DNA of 64,000 nt, taken from assembly GCA_030435675.1 (NCBI GenBank), contig CM059623.1, positions 1 through 64,000 on the forward strand, given 5' to 3'. This document shows positions 53,501 through 61,231 of the stretch, one piece after another. A program made the translations under genes and the position numbers. Within the stretch, counting starts at the first letter, position 1. Each line of letters opens with the position of its first letter. The notes below the pieces were generated by a model. It saw only the letters and a list, made by a program, of their open reading frames with translations. It was not told the DNA's origin and did not search any database. Source of the stretch: Steinernema hermaphroditum (lineage: Eukaryota; Nematoda; Chromadorea; Rhabditida; Steinernematidae).

Positions 53501-56077
53501 ATGCAGAGCTTTTGGAACGAGCAAGGGCCCTGCTGTCTCGAATTGAAAGTTTTGCAGGAAACTAAGATAGTCCACAGTAATCCCAACGGGAATAGGCGCG
53601 TTCGATCAGGCTCGTGCAGTTCTATAAGATCCAATCATAAAAATGATATGGTACTTTGGAGCAGGAGGGTCAGATGCAGAGCTTTTGGTATGAGCAAGGG
53701 CCCTGCTGTCTCGAATTGAAAGTTTTGCAGGAAACTAAGATAGTCCACAGTAATCCCAACGGGAATAGGCGCGTTCGATCAGGCTCGTGCAGTTCTATAA
53801 GATCCAATCATAAAAATGATATGGTACTTTGGAGCAGGAGGGTCAGATGCAGAGCTTTTGGTATGAGCAAGGGCCCTGCTGTCTCGAATTGAAAGTTTTG
53901 CAGGAAACTAAGATAGTCCACAGTAATCCCAACGGGAATAGGCGCGTTCGATCAGGCTCGTGCAGTTCTACAAGATCCAATCATAAAAATGCTATGGTAC
54001 TTTGGAGCAGGAGGGTCAGATGCAGAGCTTTTGGAACGAGCAAGGGCCCTGCTGTCTCGAATTGAAAGTTTTGCAGGAAACTAAGATAGTCCACAGCAAT
54101 CCCACCGGGAATAGGCGCGTTCGATCAGGCTCGTGCAGTTCTACAAGATACAATCATAAAAATGCTATGGTACTTTGGAGCGGGAGGGTCAGATGCAGAA
54201 CTCTTTGTATGAGCAAGGCCCCAACAGTCTCGAATTGAAAGTTTTGCAGGAAACTAAGATAGTCCACCGTATTCCCAGCGGGAATAGGCGCATTCGATCA
54301 GGCTCGTGCAGTTCTACAAGATCCAATCATAAAAATGATATGGTACTTTGGAGCAGGAGGGTCAGATGCAGAGCTTTTGGTATGAGCAAGGGCCCTGCTG
54401 TCTCGAATTGAAAGTTTTGCAGGAAACTAAGATAGTCCACAGTAATCCCAACGGGAATAGGCGCGTTCGATCAGGCTCGTGCAGTTCTACAAGATCCAAT
54501 CATAAAAATGCTATGGTACTTTGGAGCAGGAGGGTCAGATGCAGAGCTTTTGGAACGAGCAAGGGCCCTGCTGTCTCGAATTGAAAGTTTTGCAGGAAAC
54601 TAAGATAGTCCACAGTAATCCCAACGGGAATAGGCGCGTTCGATCAGGCTCGTGCAGTTCTATAAGATCCAATCATAAAAATGATATGGTACTTTGGAGC
54701 AGGAGGGTCAGATGCAGAGCTTTTGGTATGAGCAAGGGCCCTGCTGTCTCGAATTGAAAGTTTTGCAGGAAACTAAGATAGTCCACAGTAAATGCAACGA
54801 GAATAGGCGCGTACGATCAGGCTCGTGCAGTTCTATAAGATCCAATCATAAAAATGATATGGTACTTTGGAGCAGGAGGGTCAGATGCAGAGCTTTTGGT
54901 ATGAGCAAGGGCCCTGCTGTCTCGAATTGAAAGTTTTGCAGGAAACTAAGATAGTCCACAGTAAATGCAACGAGAATAGGCGCGTACGATCAGGCTCGTG
55001 CAGTTCTACAAGATCCAATCATAAAAATGCTATGGTACTTTGGAGCAGGAGGGTCAGATGCAGAGCTCTTGGTATGAGCAAGGGCCCTGCTGTCTCGAAT
55101 TGAAAGTTTTGCAGGAAACTAAGATAGTCCACAGTAATCCCAACGGGAATAGGCGCGTTCGATCAGGCTCGTGCAGTTCTATAAGATCCAATCATAAAAA
55201 TGCTATGGTACTTTGGAGCAGGAGGGTCAGATGCAGAGCTCTTGGTATGAGCAAGGGCCCTGCTGTCTCGAATTGAAAGTTTTGCAGGAAACTAAGATAG
55301 TCCACAGTAATCCCAACGGGAATAGGCGCGTTCGATCAGGCTCGTGCAGTTCTATAAGATCCAATCATAAAAATGATATGGTACTTTGGAGCAGGAGGGT
55401 CAGATGCAGAGCTTTTGGTATGAGCAAGGGCCCTGCTGTCTCGAATTGAAAGTTTTGCAGGAAACTAAGATAGTCCACAGTAATCCCAACGGGAATAGGC
55501 GCGTTCGATCAGGCTCGTGCAGTTCTATAAGATCCAATCATAAAAATGATATGGTACTTTGGAGCAGGAGGGTCAGATGCAGAGCTTTTGGTATGAGCAA
55601 GGGCCCTGCTGTCTCGAATTGAAAGTTTTGCAGGAAACTAAGATAGTCCACAGTAATCCCAACGGGAATAGGCGCGTTCGATCAGGCTCGTGCAGTTCTA
55701 CAAGATCCAATCATAAAAATGCTATGGTACTTTGGAGCAGGAGGGTCAGATGCAGAGCTTTTGGAACGAGCAAGGGCCCTGCTGTCTCGAATTGAAAGTT
55801 TTGCAGGAAACTAAGATAGTCCACAGCAATCCCACCGGGAATAGGCGCGTTCGATCAGGCTCGTGCAGTTCTACAAGATACAATCATAAAAATGCTATGG
55901 TACTTTGGAGCGGGAGGGTCAGATGCAGAACTCTTTGTATGAGCAAGGCCCCAACAGTCTCGAATTGAAAGTTTTGCAGGAAACTAAGATAGTCCACCGT
56001 ATTCCCAGCGGGAATAGGCGCATTCGATAAGGCTCGTGCAGTTCTACAAGATACAATCATAAAAATGCTATGGTACT
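50542..56077 (+). repeat. Overlapping 7-, 10- and 19-monomer copies near the array edge
   Basis: 50,542-51,233 matches 51,753-52,444 at 1,211 bp (7 monomers). 51,234-52,444 matches 54,521-55,731 at 3,287 bp (19 monomers). The pair marked by cccaccggg followed by ccccaacagtctcg and gtattcccagcggg occurs at 52,791, 54,002 and 55,732, with spacings of 1,211 and 1,730 bp. A linked marker, ttttggaacgagc, recurs near 51,262, 52,473, 52,819, 53,165, 53,511, 54,030, 54,549 and 55,760. Confidence 0.85.
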
Positions 56078-57807
56078 TTGGAGCGGGAGGGTCAGATGCA
56101 GAGCTCTTTGTATGAGCAAGGACCCTTCTGTCTCGAATTGAAAGTTTTGCAGGAAACTAAGATAGTCCACAGTAAATCCAACGAGAATAGGCGCATTCGA
56201 TCAGGCTCGTGCAGTTCTACAAGATACAATCATAAAAATGCTATGGTACTTTGGAGCGGGAGGGTCAGATGCAGAGCTCTTTGTATGAGCAAGGACCCTT
56301 CTGTCTCGAATTGAAAGTTTTGCAGGAAACTAAGATAGTCCACAGTAAATCCAACGAGAATAGGCGCATTCGATCAGGCTCGTGCAGTTCTACAAGATAC
56401 AATCATAAAAATGCTACGGTACTTTGGAGCGGGAGGGTCAGATGCAGAGCTCTTTGTATGAGCAAGGACCCTGCTGTCTCGAATTGAAAGTTTTGCAGGA
56501 AACTAAGATAGTCCACAGTAAATGCAACGAGAATAGGCGCGTACGATCAGGCTCGTGCAGTTCTACAAGATCCAATCATAAAAATGCTATGGTACTTTGG
56601 AGCAGGAGGGTCAGATGCAGAGCTTTTGGTATGAGCAAGGGCCCTGCTGTCTCGAATTGAAAGTTTTGCAGGAAACTAAGATAGTCCACAGTAATCCCAA
56701 CGGGAATAGGCGCGTTCGATCAGGCTCGTGCAGTTCTATAAGATCCGATCATAAAAATGATATGGTACTTTGGAGCAGGAGGGTCAGATGCAGAGCTCTT
56801 TGTATGAGCAAGGACCCTGCTGTCTCGAATTGAAAGTTTTGCAGGAAACTAAGATAGTCCACAGTAAATGCAACGAGAATAGGCGCGTACGATCAGGCTC
56901 GTGCAGTTCTACAAGATCCAATCATAAAAATGCTATGGTACTTTGGAGCAGGAGGGTCAGATGCAGAGCTTTTGGTATGAGCAAGGGCCCTGCTGTCTCG
57001 AATTGAAAGTTTTGCAGGAAACTAAGATAGTCCACAGCAATCCCAACGGGAATAGGCGCGTTCGATAAGGCTCGTGCAGTTCTACAACATACAATCATAA
57101 AAATGCTATGGTACTTTGGAGCGGGAGGGTCAGATGCAGAGCTCTTTGTATGAGCAAGGACCCTGCTGTCTCGAATTGAAAGTTTTGCAGGAAACTAAGA
57201 TAGTCCACAGCAATCCCAACGGGAATAGGCACGTTCGGTCAGGCTCGTGCAGTTCTACAAGATACAATCATAAAAATGCTATGGTACTTTGGAGCGGGAG
57301 GGTCAGATGCAGAACTCTTTGTATGAGCAAGGCCCCAACAGTCTCGAATTGAAAGTTTTGCAGGAAACTAAGATAGTCCACAGTAAATCCAACGAGAATA
57401 GGCGCATTCGATCAGGCTTGTGCAGTTCTACGAGATACAATCATAAAAATGCTATGGTACTTTGGAGCGGGAGGGTCAGATGCAGAGATCTTTGTATGAG
57501 CAAGGACCCTTCTGTCTCGAATTGAAAGTTTTGCAGGAAACTAAGATAGTCCACAGTAAATCCAACGAGAATAGGCGCGTTCGATCAGGCTCGTGCAGTT
57601 CTACAAGATCCAATCATAAAAATGCTATGGTACTTTGGAGCAGGAGGGTCAGATGCAGAGCTTTTGGTATGAGCAAGGGCCCTGCTGTCTCGAATTGAAA
57701 GTTTTGCAGGAAACTAAGATAGTCCACAGTAATCCCAACGAGAGTAGGCGCGTTCGATCAGGCTCGTGCAGTTCTACAAGATACAATCATAAAAATGCTA
57801 TAGTACT
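52791..57807 (+). repeat. Diverged edge monomers of the left array
   Basis: Substitutions that are rare elsewhere accumulate here: gcgcattcg for gcgcgttcg, cgataagg for cgatcagg, acccttctg for accctgctg, gtattcccagc, gcaatcccacc, cagagatc and ctacaacatac. Divergence rising toward the boundary is normal at satellite edges, where unequal exchange homogenises less effectively. It supports a true array end at about 57.9 kb rather than an assembly break. Confidence 0.8.
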
Positions 57808-57885
57808 TTGGAGCAGGAGGGTCAGATGCAGAACTCTTTGTATGAGCAAGGCCCCAACAGTCTCGAATTGAAAGTTTTGCAGGAA

Positions 57886-57914
57886 GTTTTGAAAGTTTTG
57901 TACGAGAATAGGCG
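57886..57914 (+). repeat. Degenerate last monomer remnant
   Basis: Clean homology stops after ttgcaggaa at 57,885 (consensus position 80). The following bases repeat gttttgaaagttttg, an echo of the preceding gaaagttttg. Then acgagaataggcg at 57,902-57,914 matches consensus positions 105-117 of the non-ggg subtypes. The remnant therefore carries a small deletion and local duplication. Beyond 57,914 no monomer similarity is visible. Confidence 0.6.
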
Positions 57915-58338
57915 ATTGAAAATGGTAATAGCAGCCAATGTCGATCGGGCTTGGGGGGTAGGGCGATTCATCAATCTGAAAGATTTACTCGATAAGAGTC
58001 GACATGCAGTTCGTCAGGTCGTTTCAACAAGAGTTCGTCATGCAAGGCGTAATGCCTAAAGATACACGAAATAAAGTCGTACAAAGAGTCGACGTTTCGA
58101 CAAAACGATCGCCACAAAGACGAAACTGTGAAATTCGATACAAAAAAGATTGGCTTGCGACGTCAATCATTTTCCGGTGAGATGATGGACCGAGAATTAC
58201 GGGCGATCAAAATTGTTGTTTCCTCCCACGATCATCCTTGCGTGGCAAGTGTGAGGATTACGCCGTCAAAATCGGCGGGAAGGAATCGTACCATTGCCCG
58301 AAAACCTCTAGTTCTAGTCATATATTCGCTGGCCACTT
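57915..58338. other. Non-satellite spacer with no recognised gene
   Basis: This 424-bp stretch has no ATG-initiated open frame worth calling on either strand. The open frame at 58,128-58,352 (+) begins at GTG and resembles nothing I recognise. aagagtcgac occurs at about 57,994 and 58,084. It ends just downstream (- strand) of the candidate gene 58,339-58,758 and would hold its 3' region; AATATA on the - strand at 58,321-58,326 could be a weak poly(A) signal. Confidence 0.6.
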
Positions 58339-58758
58339 TTATAACGTGGTAACGTCGTTAAATTGAAAAGCGGAAGCTTGTGAAGAATTGACGGGATCGG
58401 AAAGCATAGAACTCCCGGAGCCACTGTGATAAGAGCGACAACACTGAAACTTTCGTTGTCCGATCGATCTTCTATGACAGTCTTTTGTAAATTCTTCCAA
58501 AAGCCTCGTTATTTTTTCACCTAAGCTCGTTTGAGAATCAGAATGGAGCAAAGTGCACGAGTTTCAGTTGAAAGAATTCATTACTCTATGTACCCTGTAG
58601 ATGGGCGCAGCAGCGTTTATAAATGCCGACAAAACGTAGTTTAGAGCAATTGAAAAAGCGGAAGACATATTTTTCCACTGAAGGTCCTCATGCTCATCGC
58701 TGGCTAGATCACACTTTGCGCGCAGGATCTCATTATCATAGAATACCGGGTAGGGCAT
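58339..58758 (-). CDS. Candidate small two-exon gene, unknown product (about 89 aa)
   Basis: I do not recognise this product. Exon 1 (58,594-58,758) starts at ATG, reads MPYPVFYDNEIL and is acidic in the middle (residues 19-27). It ends in a moderately hydrophobic stretch of about 20 residues (near 31-52) that could be one membrane segment. Left unspliced, it would stop nine codons further on. A donor (AGG|GTACAT) and an acceptor (GTTTCAG|TGT) remove a 150-nt intron in phase 0 and open exon 2 (58,339-58,443), a Ser-rich tail of 34 residues ending in TAA. A TATAAAAAG element lies 56 bp before the ATG. In favour are the consistent splice phase and the promoter spacing. Against are the short length and lack of homology. 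TTGCAG just before the ATG could instead be a splice acceptor, making this the 3' part of a larger gene joined to 58,810-59,133. Confidence 0.3.
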
Positions 58759-58805
58759 AAATACTGCAAGTGGGTCAAACTTTTCACTTTGTCCTGCTTT
58801 TTCGG

Positions 58806-58814
58806 CTTTTTATA
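58806..58814 (-). promoter_or_regulatory. TATA box candidate, TATAAAAAG
   Basis: A perfect TATAAAAAG lies on the - strand, 56 bp upstream of the ATG at 58,758. Initiation about 30 bp downstream would leave a 5' leader of roughly 25 nt. It overlaps the stop codon of the upstream two-exon model, so at least one of the two readings may be spurious. Confidence 0.35.
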
Positions 58815-59133
58815 CCACTTCTGTTGTTATATTCGTGTTCCTCGCCCTTTCGCGATCTAGGATTGCTGTTCCCCTGTTATTTTTCTCCTTGCCCCTTCGA
58901 TGGTGTCCCAAAATGACCGTTTTGCTACCATCGCTGATTAAAAGTGTGGAATGCCGATCCTGGAAATTGAAAAGTTAAGGAAATTCTATTTTTTTCAAGT
59001 GCAGAGTTTTGTCAAACACTTTCAAGAGACAAGAGGAATCACTGTTTGCCAAATAACTGGAAGATCGAGAACAGTCCAAAACAGCAAGGGCCACAGAAGC
59101 CATCTGGAACAAGATCAAGCAGAATCTGGCCAT
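58810..59133 (-). CDS. Candidate small secreted protein, two exons (about 87 aa)
   Basis: No family is recognised. From ATG at 59,133 exon 1 (59,020-59,133, 38 codons) encodes MARFCLILFQMASVALAVLD, which looks like a signal peptide: short basic start, hydrophobic core at about residues 4-20, then Cys/Ser. A GTGTTT donor at 59,019 and a TTTCCAG acceptor at 58,960 define a 60-nt intron, typical for nematodes, in phase 0. Exon 2 (58,810-58,959) stays open for 49 codons. It is basic (HHRRGKEK near residues 57-64) and ends in TAA. A TATAAATGG element lies only 21 bp before this ATG, so a transcript starting 25-30 bp past it would use the next ATG (59,103) and lose most of the signal peptide. An ATG also lies at 59,139. 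An 80-codon + strand frame overlaps it, so only one reading is likely real. Confidence 0.3.
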
Positions 59134-59193
59134 ATCCATAAAGGCCCATTTATACTCTGCGCGACACAAAACGCCCTTTTTGGTGTCGCTTAG
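58951..59193 (+). CDS. Competing 80-aa open frame on the + strand, unknown
   Basis: It starts at ATG (MPILEIEKLRKFYFFQ) and stops at 59,193. A canonical AATAAA lies 33 nt past the stop at 59,226-59,231, which is its main support. The protein has no recognisable domain, membrane segment or signal peptide, and is rich in Gln, Ser and His. It runs opposite to and across both exons of the candidate at 58,810-59,133. I cannot decide between them by eye; the - strand model has better splice and signal-peptide features. It may be noncoding. Confidence 0.15.
   Translation: MPILEIEKLRKFYFFQVQSFVKHFQETRGITVCQITGRSRTVQNSKGHRSHLEQDQAESGHIHKGPFILCATQNALFGVA
59146..59154 (-). promoter_or_regulatory. TATA box candidate, TATAAATGG
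   Basis: TATAAA on the - strand lies 51 bp before the ATG at 59,103 and 21 bp before the ATG at 59,133. The 51-bp spacing matches that of the other two island promoters (56 and 55 bp). Confidence 0.3.
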
Positions 59194-59330
59194 CTTGTCT
59201 GCGTGTGACTATTTAAGCAAAACCGAATAAACTGCACAGTCATGATGCTTTTGGATCGGGCTATCAATCCATCATCCGAAAAAAATGTTAGGTTAACTTT
59301 AAGTAGGTTAAGTTAACTGTCGCTTAGCTT
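59184..59330 (+). repeat. 13-bp direct repeats flanking 121 bp
   Basis: tgtcgcttagctt occurs at 59,184-59,196 and again at 59,318-59,330. The 121 bp between contain two GTTAAC palindromes and two taggttaa motifs near the right copy (59,289-59,317). They could be the target-site duplication of a small nonautonomous element, but no matching terminal inverted repeats are visible, so the origin is open. Confidence 0.4.
59226..59231 (+). terminator. AATAAA poly(A) signal candidate on +
   Basis: Canonical hexamer in the + orientation, 33 nt beyond the stop of the open frame at 58,951-59,193. If that frame is not a gene this is a chance match. Confidence 0.25.
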
Positions 59331-59338
59331 CAAGTTGA

Positions 59339-59381
59339 CTTTTTTTCTTTTCTTTTTTCTTTTTTTTTCTTTTCTTTTTTT
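59339..59381 (+). repeat. Pyrimidine tract (T-rich with interspersed C)
   Basis: Forty-three consecutive pyrimidines of the pattern T(n)C. It lies in the noncoding gap beyond the 3' end of the F-box-like gene. The open frame reading through it (59,335-59,538) is an artefact of composition. Confidence 0.9.
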
Positions 59382-59510
59382 GTCCTATTCCATGACAGGG
59401 TCCATCCTACACCATCACCACCTTTCACCATTGCTTGAACCACATTGGCTAGTATTATCCAATCAAATGCAAGAATTGAATAGCGATATAAAAATTCGTA
59501 ACATTCAGTG
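59382..59510. other. Short intergenic sequence
   Basis: AT-rich unique sequence between the pyrimidine tract and the poly(A) signal of the - strand gene. It includes the expected cleavage region (about 59,490-59,500) but no gene. Confidence 0.5.
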
Positions 59511-59516
59511 TTTATT
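59511..59516 (-). terminator. AATAAA poly(A) signal of the F-box-like gene
   Basis: Reverse complement of tttatt, 22 nt past the TAA stop of the gene at 59,539-60,522. The implied very short 3' UTR is within the range seen in nematodes. Confidence 0.6.
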
Positions 59517-59538
59517 TAAAGTGATTACATCACTATGA

Positions 59539-60522
59539 TTAATTAGGGTTACGTAACATCGCAAGCTTTTCGTGTTCATAGCACACTTCTTTGCTTGTAC
59601 AGTGGCAACGCATAAATTCCAATTTAATGAAGAGTTCTTCCATCACGTCACCTCCAGCGGTAAAGCCCTGAGCCAGTGACGGAACCTCTTCGTGTTCGAG
59701 GTAGTGAAAGCTTGCCCTGTCAGGTTTGCTGATTTCATTTCTTGCATTCTTCATAAATTCGTAGTAGTGTCTTCGGTGACTTGGGGAACGATATTGGAGA
59801 AGGCACTCAAAAGTTCCATTTGCTCGCCAGTAGGCGAAGAACTCCTCAATGAACGTCCAGTCCAACATCCAGGAAAAGCATCCCATACGGTGCAAGCGAA
59901 GGTGCCTCCTTCGTTCAGTTTGAAAGCAGAATTTCCGCAAAAGAGGGAGAACAGACTCCGGCCAATCACCGAATAATTCGATTCTTTTCATTAATCTGTT
60001 GTTGTCGATATGATCTTCCAGAAAGTCGATTGCCGCTGGTCCCGAGTAGGACATATCAACGTTAGTGAAGCAGTGTTTCTTGTAGAGACTCTGCAGAATA
60101 GCAGCTTGAAAATCTGAACTCGCTCGCATAACAGAAAGGACAGAACAGCTTCGGACAGGCGTACAGAATGGCGCCACAAGTTGGACCATCTTGTCGGCCG
60201 CATGCTCTTCAACAACTACACCATCATCCCAAGAGATCTCTGCTGAGTTATCAACAATAAGCGAGTCGATCCGTACAAACTTACATCCAACGACTTTGAT
60301 CTGATCAATTGAGAGTAAGGGTACTGTATCATTCTCAAATGCGCACTGAATTGTTCCGTTCTTTTGTCGGAACTTGACCCTGGTGTACAGCCGATTACGG
60401 TGATGAGTATCGACGACTTCCTTCCATAATGGGTGGAAGGGTTCACTGGCTAGAGTATCGAGGGTCACCTTATCGAACAGTTCGACGACAGCGTCGACAA
60501 AGCTGTAGGGAACGGCGTCCAT
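59539..60522 (-). CDS. F-box-like, uncharacterised nematode-type protein (327 aa)
   Basis: This is an intact single-exon frame of 327 codons. The ATG at 60,522 is chosen because the longer frame begins at TTG, which eukaryotes do not normally use. The product begins MDAVPYSFVDAVVELF, with HPLWKEVVDTHHRNR at about residues 30-44. This resembles the N-terminal F-box-like segment of large uncharacterised families in Steinernema and related nematodes (recognised from memory, not searched). If it is a true F-box it would bind an SCF ubiquitin-ligase adaptor; that is inference. The middle looks like alternating strands and helices. The C-terminal part (about 190-290) is rich in Arg, His and aromatic residues. 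The tail has RCHC and a later Cys, too few for a clear zinc site. There is no signal peptide or membrane segment. It has AATAAA 22 nt after the stop, a TATA-like element 55 bp upstream, and GTGCAG ending 2 nt before the ATG, which could accept a spliced leader. It sits about 0.6 kb from the right array and 1.6 kb from the left. Confidence 0.75.
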   Translation of the reverse strand: MDAVPYSFVDAVVELFDKVTLDTLASEPFHPLWKEVVDTHHRNRLYTRVKFRQKNGTIQCAFENDTVPLLSIDQIKVVGCKFVRIDSLIVDNSAEISWDDGVVVEEHAADKMVQLVAPFCTPVRSCSVLSVMRASSDFQAAILQSLYKKHCFTNVDMSYSGPAAIDFLEDHIDNNRLMKRIELFGDWPESVLPLLRKFCFQTERRRHLRLHRMGCFSWMLDWTFIEEFFAYWRANGTFECLLQYRSPSHRRHYYEFMKNARNEISKPDRASFHYLEHEEVPSLAQGFTAGGDVMEELFIKLEFMRCHCTSKEVCYEHEKLAMLRNPN

Positions 60523-60524
60523 CG

Positions 60525-60532
60525 CTGCACAA
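60525..60532 (-). promoter_or_regulatory. Possible trans- or cis-splice acceptor at the start codon
   Basis: TTGTGCAG, preceded by TTTTGCTTCCG, ends 2 nt before the ATG at 60,522. Nematode spliced-leader acceptors often lie this close to the start. It could equally accept an upstream exon not identified here, or be chance. Confidence 0.35.
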
Positions 60533-60569
60533 ACGGAAGCAAAATGATGAATGTCCAAAGAAAACGGAT

Positions 60570-60577
60570 CTTAAATA
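60570..60577 (-). promoter_or_regulatory. TATA-like element, TATTTAAG
   Basis: It lies on the - strand 55 bp upstream of the ATG at 60,522. It is one mismatch from the usual TATAWAAG form. The spacing would give a leader of about 25 nt. Confidence 0.3.
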
Positions 60578-61140
60578 GGTCGGAAGCTGTGCATGCATTG
60601 ATATGCTTTCCTGATGCATTGCTCTGTTTGGGAAATGTTGTCGTGCAAACATCGCTTTCTTTCGGCGAAACCCCTTCGACACATGACGGGATGTGTGCTG
60701 ATGACGTTCTTCAGATTCGATGCGAGATTGGAGGGATCGGAGGGCGCAACTTCAAACGATAATGGTCTGTTTTAGTACAACGCGTCAAGGAAGGGAGGCG
60801 ATCACCACTTCGCCTCGTGGATGGACTGACCCATCTTTCTCTTTGACGTCTATCCAGCCCGATCGGTTGGAACTCTGATCGCTTTCCCCGTTTCCTGCTG
60901 TTAGAGAGGCCTCCTTTTCCAACTCTTATCCAGTTTTCTCCGGTCAAGTGTGATCGGAGTCACCTTTATTTTCGTCATCACAGTTTCGGGGCTTCGAGGC
61001 AGTAGACTTCTCATACAAGGATTCGTTCCTTCATCCAACAAGTCAAGAGGTGCTACATTCTTCATTTCCCCTTAAATATTCTATACCAGTTTTCTGAAGC
61101 AATTGCATCGCATTGTATAACGTTTAAACGCTTAAATTTT
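60578..61140. other. Unique sequence between the gene and the right array
   Basis: About 560 bp with no convincing gene. The - strand frame at 60,711-60,947 has ordinary length for chance and Arg-rich low-information content. This would be the upstream regulatory region of the gene at 59,539-60,522. It ends in AT-rich sequence against the satellite. Confidence 0.55.
61121..61130. other. 10-bp perfect palindrome beside the array boundary
   Basis: cgtttaaacg is its own reverse complement and lies 10 bp from the first satellite base. A short palindrome like this is common by chance. Confidence 0.5.
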
Positions 61141-61231
61141 GACTATCTTAGTTTCCTGCAAAACTTTCAATTCGAGACAGATAGGGCCCTTGCTCATACC
61201 AAAAGCTCTGCATCTGACCCTCCTGCTCCAA

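Larger units (their letters stand above)
1..57885 (+). repeat. Left satellite array, 173-bp monomer, about 335 copies
   Basis: Uninterrupted head-to-tail tandem array. The anchor tactttggagc recurs every 173 bp from base 64 to base 57,808, which is 334 steps; the array continues off the left edge of the window. Almost all monomers are exactly 173 bp. Exceptions are five 161-bp monomers, one 180-bp, one 176-bp, one 169-bp and a scatter of 170-174-bp units. Monomers differ mostly at linked sites in two windows (consensus positions about 92-117 and 142-172, numbered from ctttggagca), while positions about 47-92 are nearly invariant. Length is close to one nucleosome repeat. Nematode chromosomes are generally holocentric, so the array need not mark a centromere; subtelomeric or other heterochromatin is equally possible. 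No transposase or reverse transcriptase interrupts it. Confidence 0.98.

Noticed and set aside
64..57871. Hundreds of 78-aa open frames beginning MEQEGQMQSFWYEQ
   Set aside because: They start at TTG, not ATG. They end at the same tga in each monomer and shift frame every repeat because 173 is not a multiple of three. They exist only because the repeat lacks a stop in one frame; substitutions do not favour synonymous sites in any clear way.
1..57885. CRISPR array
   Set aside because: Repeats are 173 bp and contiguous with no unique spacers; flanking sequence is eukaryotic and lacks cas genes.
1..57885. Primate alpha satellite (171 bp)
   Set aside because: Length is similar, but the sequence does not match, no CENP-B box (TTCG....A..CGGG) is present, and the neighbouring gene looks nematode.
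58128..58352. 74-aa frame on + beginning MKFDTKKIG
   Set aside because: The start is GTG, no homology is recognised, and it overlaps the 3' end of a - strand candidate.
59289..59317. Telomere-like taggttaa repeats
   Set aside because: Only two imperfect copies, and they do not match the TTAGGC repeat usual in nematodes.
59335..59538. 67-aa frame with a Phe/Leu-rich start on +
   Set aside because: Its first third is the translated pyrimidine tract; the apparent membrane segment is a compositional effect.
59692..60446. Several 72-94-aa frames overlapping the F-box-like gene
   Set aside because: Shadows in other frames of a clearly longer coding sequence.
59539..60558. Longer 339-aa form of the F-box-like protein
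   Set aside because: The extra 12 codons begin at TTG. The first ATG gives MDAVPYSF, which fits the family start as I remember it, and the intervening sequence contains a likely splice acceptor.
60470..60947. Frames of 70-78 aa upstream of the F-box-like gene on both strands
   Set aside because: Chance length, no ATG context, splice pairing or recognisable residues.
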